Positions 55,501 through 64,000 of a DNA stretch of 64,000 nucleotides are shown here, piece after piece. The position numbers were made by a program, and so were the translations under genes. How positions within the stretch are numbered: position 1 is the stretch's first letter; every line of letters starts with the position of its first letter. The stretch lies in contig BDSL01000010.1 of NCBI GenBank assembly GCA_003116995.1, forward strand, positions 1,488,001 to 1,552,000. The letters are read 5' to 3'. Under the pieces are notes generated by a model, which ran no database searches, had not been told where the DNA came from, and was given only the letters and a program-made list of their open reading frames with translations. The stretch comes from Yamagishiella unicocca (Eukaryota; Chlorophyta; Chlorophyceae; Chlamydomonadales; Volvocaceae).

Positions 55501-58178
55501 GGTGGCCTCTCAGGCGCGGGAACAGCAGCAGCAGCGCCAGGCGCTCGGCCTACGGCAGCGGGCCCAGGGGCTGCGGCGGCAGAACCGGGAGCCCCATCAG
55601 CGGCTGTGGGCGGCGTTGGCGGGGAGGGAGGCGCTGTCGAGACGGGCCAGAGCCGCTAAGCTAGAGCTGCAGTGGGCTGGGGAGCAGCAGCCGCAGCAGC
55701 ACCAGCAGGAACAGCAGCAGCAGCTCGAGGGGGGACAGCGGGAACAGCAGCGCGTGCAGCGGCCGGAGCAGGCGCGATAGCTCGGAGCGCCCTGACCTCC
55801 AGCTCCCACGCCTGACCGACGCCGGCGTATGAAGCCGTCACCACGGGCCGGGGCAGGGCGGTAGGAGTGCCGCCGCCACCGCAGTCCCCGCCATGCGTGC
55901 AGCAGCAGCCTAACAGTGTCAGGAACATCGGGCTAGCTGGGGGCTTAGTTGGGGGTGTGGGTGCAACTAGGGGGCGGTGGCTACATTGCGTGGTCCGCGA
56001 AGCGGTTGCTGAGCCGCACCTGGTGGGACATCAGGGGGCCGTACGCTTGTGCTCACTTCTTCCCACATCACTCTTTCCCTGTGGCGGCGGTCTGCCTTGC
56101 CGGCCTGACTCGCCGCTCGCCGTACAGCAACTGCACCCGCAACTGCACCTGCACCCGCCTGCCTGCCCCTCCGGCGCCAACCTGCAGCATCACAACCACC
56201 CCCAGCCAGCAGCCTTGAACCCTCCGTCAACTCGCCCTCCACCCCCCTTATAACCCTCCTTTAATGCCCCTTTACCCCCCCTTGCAACCCTCCATTAACG
56301 CCCCTTTATCCCCCCCTTACATTAACCTCTTGCAACCCCCCCACCGCACCCCACCCCCAGGGCCTGCTTGGCCGCAAGGACGGCGCTGTGCTGTGCGCCA
56401 CAGACCCCGGCAGCACCTCGGCGAAGGCGCCCTGGCGCATCCTGCTCAACCAGAATGACCAGTTCGTGCAGGTAGGGGTGTGTGTTTTATATATGCTGCG
56501 GTGTGTGTGTGTGTGTGTGTGTGTTTTATAAATGCTGAGCTGAGCCGCGAAGTATACGTAGCGCGAGGAGACCAAGGAATCCGGAGTCAGTGCGGGGCGC
56601 CAATAGTTACCGAAAGAAGCCCAGACTGGGTCCACGAGAAGCCAGAAGTCCAATTATGTAGCCGGCGGCCGCGCAGCGCTCCGATAGCCAGAAAGACGGT
56701 TGCGCCCCAACAACCGACGCCGCGCTGCTGCGGCGTAGGCGTGGCGCGAAGCACCTACAACTACCTAGCCTATGTACCTATTTACCTATCCTAGTGCGCA
56801 AGGCAGAGGTATAGGTGACAACGTCGCGTGCAATGCCAGTAACAGACAGAGTGCCCGGCACAGGAATCCCAGCCCATGCCAAATGCGAGGAAACTGACCT
56901 GGGAAAGGAGAGGAAGAAGGACCAGGCGAAGCAGCAGAACGTTAGCGTTAAGTTGAAGGGCGAGAGAGACATGCGGGGCGAATGGAAAGGCAGGGACACA
57001 CGTGAGCGCGCCGCGTCTATGGTAGAGTAGTTAGTAATGCGTTGTAAGGAAAAGAAGTGATGAAGAAAACGCGGAGATGTGGCATAAGGGCGCAAGCAGG
57101 CAATGCAGCGAGCCGTACAGGGATGCACGCAAGCAGGCACGCTGTGGCACAGAGGGGGAGGGGGAGAGAGAGGGATGCTGTGGGATGCTGTGATGCGATG
57201 GGGCCGGCGGGCGGGCTCACATAGAGCACCCCACCACGCCGGGTGTCCCAAGCGGGTCTGCGCATAGAGCCCACCGGGGGAAAAACCCGGGGGACCGGGG
57301 GGTGGTGCGTGCTCGTGCGGTGTGTGTGTGTGTGTGAAGGGGGGGAAGAGGAAACCCGGGGACTGGCCCGTGGACCCGGTGGGGGGGATGAGAGGAAACC
57401 CATAGGTCGGCACTGAAAAGTAAACCTAGTAGGAACTCCCGGGGGGGGTCCGGGGATGAGGGGCATGAGGGGGGTGGGGGGGGTGGGGCCAAGGCACCAA
57501 GCCTCGCACGGGGCCAGTACGACTCGACGGGAGGTTCGTGCAGCCTAGGCGCGGGTGTGAGCGGCCGTGTCCTGGTGGCGTGTCCCCGTGGCGTGTGGCG
57601 ATGCAAGCAGCGGCAGGGGTCGGAGCTCATTGCCCCGGGGGTCTGCACCCTGTCCCTGCTAGGGGGCGCCACCGCTGGGTCGCGGCACTCCAGGGATGGC
57701 GTAGGCAGCTGGACTGGCGGAAGTGCTCGCGGACCGTGCAGTCCGGGGCAGGGAGGTGGTGGATAGGCAACGGTGGTACTAGGGTAGGTGGAACAGCAAG
57801 AATACCGGCTCAAGTCAAGTGTAGGCGGTGTTTTGCTACGTGCTCGTGTAGACGAGTGGGTGTGTACGGGGATTGGGGTTCAGCCTGTGTGTCAAGACCA
57901 GCCCCCGGACCCAATATATATAGAGCTGGGACGCGCGTTACCCGCTCCAGCAGCTCTGCGTGATGTGCGATCCAGCTCCGATCTATGCGCCACTCGTGTG
58001 AGACCTGAGATCGCCGCGCCCCCCCCTCGACTGCTCGTACCCGCAGGTGGGAGCCATGGCCCGGCGACCCACCAGCGGCGACCTGGAGCTGGCGTTCCTC
58101 AACGCCTCCGCCGCCTCCAGCCCCCTGACAAAGACCGCCAAGTTCCTTCGGGGGCTGATCCCAGGGGGCAAGAAATAG
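52571..58178 (+). CDS. DUF1995-domain protein, probably plastid-targeted (373 aa)
   Basis: Five exons: 52571-52915, 53452-53823, 55032-55193, 56361-56471 and 58047-58178 (1122 nt). The start is ATG at 52571. Residues 1-70 are rich in Ser, Ala, Arg and Thr, like an algal plastid transit peptide. Then comes the DUF1995 pattern: ITVSLPASQQDAVEAAVQ, FGIEIPVLDPSAEAAL, a strand GGLLVVVEPSVSD, AAVVLNPQWAQQGV, VVYSFLPCSIQGLLGRKDGA and APWRILLNQNDQFVQV. In plants, DUF1995 proteins are plastid proteins, one of them linked to PSII accumulation. The biochemical role is unknown. The exon 2 acceptor is uncertain (53393 would add 20 residues). The exon 3 donor is an unusual GTCGGC. Introns carry arrays. Confidence 0.72.
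53268..53375. repeat. 17-bp CACTACCGGCACAACCG repeat, about 6 copies
   Basis: Alternating CCGGC and CCGAC units just upstream of exon 2 of the DUF1995 gene, within intron 1. Confidence 0.85.
54119..54745. repeat. 20-bp minisatellite, 31 copies (DUF1995 intron 2)
   Basis: Unit GATGCCCACACCCGCCACCT, with CGCCGCCT as the only common variant. The variant copies occur singly along the array. The 20-bp period cycles through all frames, giving three long minus-strand ORFs of 20-residue repeats that are not genes. Confidence 0.97.
55250..55435. repeat. 15-bp GGATCCGGCTTGGTG repeat, about 12 copies (intron 3)
   Basis: Imperfect 15-bp units starting about 60 bp after the exon 3 donor of the DUF1995 gene. 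GGATCC recurs throughout. Confidence 0.88.
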
Positions 58179-58676
58179 CGGGGAGGGCTTTTGGCGCCGA
58201 TGGCAAGGGAGCTGGTCGTTTTTCCTGTTGCGCTTCCAGTTCCCGTTAGAGTGTTTGAAAGGCGGTGCGGAAGGGGAGCAGTCCTGGCGGACGGCGTCGG
58301 GGGAGATTTTGTAGTGAAGGACTGTGAGCTTGGTGGGAGCTGTCGCATTTCGAGAGAGGGAGTATTGGTGCTGTCAAGTTTTATGTCTTTTCTAAGATTG
58401 ATACTTGCATATCGGTATATTTCTGTGACAATCATGGATTGGATGCACCGAAGTCCCTAAGCTGGGAAAATCCGACGCAGCCGTGGTCTCGGAGCCGAAG
58501 CGAATCGCCCTCTGACCTGCCAACGAGCACTCTCCTTTACTTGTAGCATCGAAGCGAAGAACACGACGGGTCTTACAGGGCTTTGTCAAGCCGTGGCTTG
58601 ATTGGATTGCCTTTTTTGAGCATTTGCGAGCGTGGCGTAGCCTTGCAGCCATTCCGGTCAATTTAATTCCCACATT
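58179..58676. other. Short tandem intergenic region
   Basis: About 500 bp between the DUF1995 stop and the SET-gene ATG, containing the former's 3' UTR and the latter's promoter. No TGTAA or TATAAA was found. Confidence 0.5.
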
Positions 58677-61600
58677 ATGTCATCACAACAATTGGGCCAT
58701 CCGCCCCGTGCGGGCTTGACGCCTGCTGCGCACGTCGGGCAGCGCCGACTGCCGGTCGTCCCTCGCGCTGGCAGTGTGGCGCCATCTGAGCCGGCTCCCC
58801 AGCAGCAGCAACAGCAACAACCTCCTGCGGTCGTCCTTGAAGACTCTCGCACGCAGACGTTCATGGGCTGGGCTCGCGGGCCCGCGAGCATCCGCTTCGC
58901 CGGCGTAAAGCCAGCTACCTTTGCCGGCGTGCGTGGTCTATCAGCCTCCTCTGACATCGAGGACGAAGCCCTGATAGTGGAGGTGCCCCGCCGCTCGGCT
59001 CTCGCGCTTGCGCCCAAGCAGCGCAACTCATGCCCGGGATTGGTAACGGACGACTGGTGGAAGGCTGCTCCCTGGTTCGCCAAGATGGGGGCCATGATTT
59101 TGTGGCACAAGCGCCAGGGCGCGCAGTCACCTCTCGCGGCCTGGGTCGCGCAGCTGCCCGCCGACACGGGGGTTCCGGTGCTGTGGGGCGAGCGGCAGCT
59201 GGCAGCTCTACAGTACCCTTACCTTATTGGCCAGGTGGGAGCGTGACCCACGGCGGCGGTGGCGGGAGGGGCCTGCGGGGGAAAGGGAGGTTACGAAGTG
59301 GGCCGAATTGGGGTACGGGCCGTACTCCAGAGGAACGACCTGCTCCGTTATGGCCGCGACGTCGGAAGGGACGAAGGAAGGAAGGGACGAAGGTGAGTTG
59401 CGGCGGGAAGTGGCGGGAGGTGGTGACGCCGGGCGCACCCCGCCGGCAGCGACCGGCAGCCTCGTTACCGGCACTCGGCCTGGTGCGTGCGGGCTGGTTG
59501 GAGTGAGGATGGCTGCGATGGCCGCGTCCCGGGGGTCACTAGCGCGGCTGCTACCGAAGTATGGTACGTATCTCAAAGCCGCAACGGACGAGTTGCCTTC
59601 GTGCGGCCATACGGCATCCGTACGACCGTTTTGTCCGAGTCAGCGGCTTCGGGCAGAAAGCGCACCTCCGGATCCTTGCGCCTGGGCTCTGGCAGCCCCA
59701 GCGGCCCCCAACCTGTGTCTCCCGGCTGCCGACTACCGCCGCCCGCCTCAACCTGCCTCGTGCCACCAACAGCCGCCGGCGGCTAGCGGCCGAGTCACGC
59801 GCAAGGGCCTCCCGTAACGGTCAAAGCGGCGAAAAAACATTTGCTGCACGCAAGGCGTCTCGGGATGCGTCGGAACGAACGCCTCGTCGCGCCCCGACAG
59901 CGCAAGGGCGACGGTCGCCGGCGGCCGTCGGCTGCGTTGGTGTGGCGGACGGTGGTGAGCCCCTCAGAACCCCCCAGCAGTGCGCCCCTCTCCCGGCACC
60001 CCCTCCCGGGGGTCTGTACCCTCCCAGCTCGTGTTTCACTGCCGCCCACCTGAACGCAAATGGCTCCGAAACCCCGCCACGTCGCCCCAACACCCGACCA
60101 CCCCCTCCGCCACCGCCCGCCACCGTCCGCCGGCCGGCTTGCAGATCAAGGAGCAGCAGCGCGAGTGGCAGGACCTGTACGACACGCTCGTCCGTACGGG
60201 CACTCCGCAAGGCACGCAGCCGCCGTCCCGCGACGACTTCTACTGGGCAATGTCGTGCGTACGAAGCCGTACGTTTAGCGGGCCGTACATCGGGTCCACA
60301 CTGCAGGACCGCCTGCGGCTGGGCGGGCTGGTGGCGGCGCTGGTGGCGGGAAACACGGTCCTGGGGCTGGCTGACCCGGAGAAGACCCTGACCGCCGCCA
60401 TCGCCGCGTTCCTGTTCAACGTGCTGTACGAAGTCATCTTGTCGCAATCTCTCAAGCAGTACGCGATCTGCCCGTTGATCGATCTCTTCAACCATAGCTG
60501 TACCGTACAGGTGTGCTGGGCTGGGGGGGAGGAAGCGGTACGGTACGGGGAAGTCGTTTGCATGGTTCGTGGGTTGGGAGCTCAACAAACACAGTAACGG
60601 GTGAAGATGAACAGGGTGGTGGTACCGACTAGGCATTCTCTAGATAAAACCGTATGGTAACACGCGTTTGGCAAGGTATGAATGGAAAGAAGATCTGGGT
60701 CGTCGTCGTGCCATACGTGGCAAGAGGACTCCAGTATCGGAGCGTTGGCGATCCAGCGGTGGCTCGGGCGCCGGAAGTGCCTTACAGCCCACCAGCTCCT
60801 GCTCCTCACTTTCCCCACCCGCACGCAGACCCCCCCTCCCTACCCGGCACCAGCTGACCCACCCTCATCACTACCATTACCACCTGGCGTATCCCAGCCT
60901 ATACGATACGTTGCTTGGTGTGACCCCCACACGTTACCGCGCCTGCCCTGCGCGGCCCCCAGAGCGAGGTGTCGTTCAACTACTTTGGCGACAGCTACAG
61001 CGTCGTTGCGGGCAGGGACTTCAAAAAGGGAGAGCAGGTGGGCGGCGGCCAGGGGTTTCAGAAAAGGAGAGCAGGTGGAAGGGCAGGGGTTTCAAAAAGG
61101 GAACGCAGGCGGGCGGGGCAGGTGCTGCTGGGAAGTGGTGTTTCAGCATGTGCTCACAGCAGGTGGGGTGGCGGAGGGTGGTGAGTGGATGAGTGGTTGT
61201 GTAGGCTGGGATCTGAGCACCAGGGCGGGGTCGACCGGATTGGAGGTTTCGGCGACCTGGCGGGGCAGCTGCTGCTGTTGGTGCGGCGGATAATGCAACG
61301 TTGGGTGCTGGAGGGCGGGCAGCGAGCGGGCTTGAGCTGCTGGTGCGCGTCGGTGACACAACCGCACAGCCGCACAGCCGCACAACCGCACAGCCGCAAC
61401 TCGTGGGTCCGCCTCCTGCAATACCCCGCCTTGACTGCACAAGCGCTGCGGCCGTCCAGCAAACCCCCGGGCTCGTTACCCCTGTACCACCACCCCTCGT
61501 TTGGACTACCGTCCTCATCGCCCTTGGTTTGTCGGCCGTGGATTCGCGGATTTCGGTTATGCCCCTCGTCAACCCCTGCCCCCGCCGCCCCCCCGGGACC

Positions 61601-63921
61601 TCTTCCCCCCCTCAGGTGTTTATCACGTACGGGCCGCAGTCCAACGACTCCCTCATGCAGTACTACGGCTTCTCGGAGCCGGACAACCCGCAGGACGTGT
61701 ACATGATGACGGACATGCTGCGATGGGTGGCAGGCGTCCGACCCGTGGGTCAGGCGAGGCTTGCGGCGTTGAAGAGCAGCAGCCTGGCCAACAGCTTGCA
61801 ACAGGTGGGGCCCCCAGGGGACAGGTCGGAGGGGCCGAGTGGCGGAGGTCAGGGGGGAGTGCTCGGTGGTGGAGGCGGTGGTGGTACCACCACCACTGCC
61901 ACCACCATTGCAACGTCACCACTGCCACCACCACCGCCACCACCACCACCGCCACCACCACCGCCACCACCACCGTCACCATCATTTCAACGTCACCACT
62001 GCCACCACCACCACCACCACCACCGCCACCACCGCCACCACCACTGCCACCACCACTGCCACCACCGCCACCGCCACCACCACCGTCACCATCATTTCAA
62101 CGTCACCACTGCCACCACCACTGCCACCACCACTGCCACCACCACCGCCACCACCACCACCACCACCGCCACCACCACCGCCACCACCACCGCCGCCACA
62201 ACTGCCACCAACACCGCCACCACAACTGCTACCACAACTGCCACCACCACCGCCACCACTGCCACCCCCATCATTCCGACATCACCATGAGCCGTCGAAG
62301 TCCAGCCCGCACAGCGCAGCGTTGACGAGTGGTGCCGCAGCCGCACTCGGACCCCACAACCCGCGGTGTCCGCCGCAGCGGGGTATAAGGCCCCTGGGCG
62401 CTAGCTCAGCTCCTCCCCCCCCGGCCCCCTAACCCTGCGGGTCCATTCTCCTGCGCCCGCCCCCGCCTTCCACTACGCGCCTACTCTTCGGCCATCAGCC
62501 ATCCGCGCCCCTACCTGCCAGGCGGCAACCCTGCTGACCCCGTCCCCTCCCCTCGCCCGCGCCCAACCCGCTCCCCTCCGCTTTTGCCCGCTTCCAACGT
62601 CGTCCTCGCCACTCCCCTCCCCCCCTGGAGCCCCCAGGTTCTGGTCCAGCGAGCTGGCTTCCCGGCTGAGGCTCTGCAGGCGGTGCGCTTCCTGCTGGCC
62701 ACCGACCAGGAGGCGGCAGCAGGTGGGCGGGGTGTGTGTGCTAAAATAAACCTATTACCAGGGGGGGCAGACCAAGGGAGTTACAGAAACGAACCAGGGG
62801 AGGGAGGGGGGGCGCGAGGAGGCGGGGACGCGGCAAGGCAGGGTGGGAGGTGGAAGAGGGGGAGGCGAGGAGACCCGGTCACACGACATGGGTAAACGGA
62901 GGGCAGGAGCCAGCTGGCGAATGGGTGGACAAGGGGCCGGAGCTCCGCCTCGAGTGTCGCACCCGGGTGGTCCTGGTGGTCCCCAGGAGGTGTGAGAAGC
63001 TGGTGGTCCCCGGGAGGTATGAGGAGCTGGGTCCGTGGGCTGAGAAGCGGCCGCAACGACCTGGGGGGGGGAGGGGGCGCAGGTGAACCGGTTGGGGCAG
63101 ATGGAGGAACCCTGAAACCCAGAAGACGTGTCGACCCTCTGCTTGCGCGCCCTCGGCACTCTGGTGCAGCACCCCACGCCTCCTCCCTCCCCATCGCCCG
63201 CGCCCCCCTTCCCCCCACCTCCCCAGGCGTGTCCGCCTTCTCCAAGGCCGGCACCAGCGACCAGGAGGCCCAGCTGGCGGAGGTGGTGGCGCAGGTGGTG
63301 GAGGCGGAGCTGGCGTCGCTGGGCAGCCGCATGGAGGTGGGCGCGCGTGTGCGTGTGTGCGTGTGTATGTGTGTGCGCGTATGTGTCTTGTGGCGGTCAA
63401 GGGGGACAGTGGAAAGGGTCCGGGTTGAGGAGCGAGGTGCGGTAGGCAGGGCACCCCGGCCGTCTGTCGGTGGGCGCAGTGTCCGCCGAAAGTGCGAGGG
63501 ACGAAAGTGCGAGGGACGCCGTGTAGGGTGGAGGGGCGGGGAACGAGAGCTGCTCGGCGAAGGGCGGGAGTCGGTGGGTGGGTTTTCTTGCTGCCATATG
63601 TGTGGTACGGCGCACCGGCTGGGGAGGTCGGGCCTCCGCCAGCTGGGGAGCTCGGGCGCCTCCCTTACCTTTGCGGCACATTGATGACTTCATTTCGTGT
63701 CTTGGGCGCCGACCAACGGGTTCCCCCCCGCAAGCCCCCTCGCCTCACCTCGCCGGTGACACCCCCTGGACCCCCCACAACAGGAGGACCGGGCGGCCCT
63801 GGCAGCAGCGGCGGCTGGCGGCAGGAAGGGGGGGCTGTCGACGACGGAGGCAGCGGCGGTGGCTTTCCGAATGGAGAAGAAGCGGGTGCTGGCGGCGGTG
63901 CTGAATAACATGGGGGCGTGA
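58677..63921 (+). CDS. SET-domain protein methyltransferase, Rubisco-LSMT/SETD type (506 aa)
   Basis: SAM-dependent protein-lysine methyltransferase of the class with a split SET domain and C-terminal substrate-binding domain. Seven exons: 58677-59234, 60145-60510, 60963-61037, 61616-61804, 62638-62722, 63227-63336 and 63784-63921 (1521 nt). The start is ATG at 58677. The N-terminus holds a poly-Gln stretch. SET landmarks are IVEVPRRSALAL, the exon 2 run RDDFYWAMSCVRSRTF, LIDLFNHSC with the SAM-binding NHS at 302-304, FNYFGDSYSVVAGRDFKKGE, and VFITYGPQSNDSLMQYYGF carrying the catalytic-loop tyrosine (ITYG). The C-terminal helices (EAALA/EVVAQVVEAEL) fit the LSMT substrate domain. Substrate unknown. 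Plastid location is possible but the N-terminus is not decisive. Introns contain triplet repeats. Confidence 0.88.
61875..62285. repeat. CCACCACCACTGCCACC triplet-rich tract (SET-gene intron 4)
   Basis: Long CCA/CTG/CCG triplet run with three embedded TTTCAACGTCACC units. It reads as His/Thr/Pro runs on the plus strand. It begins about 70 bp after the exon 4 donor. Confidence 0.9.
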
Positions 63922-64000
63922 GGAACAGCGTTGTGTGGGCGGGGTTGGGGGGGAGGGTGTGGGTTACAAATCCAAAGGAAAAGGGTGCGGGAAAGGTTTC
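63922..64000 (+). other. Start of the SET-gene 3' UTR
   Basis: G-rich sequence after the TGA at 63919-63921. No poly(A) signal before the window ends. Confidence 0.5.

Overview
The window looks like nuclear DNA of a volvocine or other chlamydomonadalean green alga. Genes are intron-rich with GTGAGC, GTGCGC and GTGGGC donors, GC-rich codons and Ala/Pro/Gln-rich linkers. A TGTAA poly(A) signal follows at least one gene. The gene set includes LHCSR, an ShKT-tailed prolyl 4-hydroxylase, a Rubisco-LSMT-type SET protein and a DUF1995 protein. No bacterial or organellar features were seen. All models were built by eye. Exon coordinates come from in-frame joining at GT/AG borders, and every complete model sums to a multiple of three.

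Layout: (1) 103-231 (+), last exon of an unknown gene. (2) 2694-5577 (-), membrane-anchored kinase-fold protein lacking the catalytic residues. (3) 6916-14927 (+), unknown 608-aa protein whose introns are full of minisatellites. (4) 16899-22408 (-), secreted prolyl 4-hydroxylase with a C-terminal ShKT domain. (5) 22409-27625, gene-poor, with a 23-bp satellite. (6) 27626-29107 (+), unknown protein with an acidic 6-residue repeat. (7) 31463-38259 (-), PLP fold-type I aminotransferase in 11 exons. (8) 41026-43531 (+), a 217-bp tandem array that multiplies an exon of an otherwise unresolved gene. (9) 43532-48500, repeats and a short inverted-repeat element family. (10) 48613-50957 (+), LHCSR photoprotection protein. 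(11) 52571-58178 (+), DUF1995 plastid-type protein. (12) 58677-63921 (+), SET-domain protein methyltransferase.

The genes do not form an operon. LHCSR, the DUF1995 protein and possibly the SET protein have likely plastid roles. The prolyl hydroxylase serves cell-wall glycoprotein synthesis in the secretory pathway.

The strongest large-scale signal is that most long introns carry their own unrelated minisatellite with unit length 15-52 bp. Two or three families of short dispersed repeats recur across introns and intergenic DNA. Long open frames inside these arrays are artefacts of the repeats.
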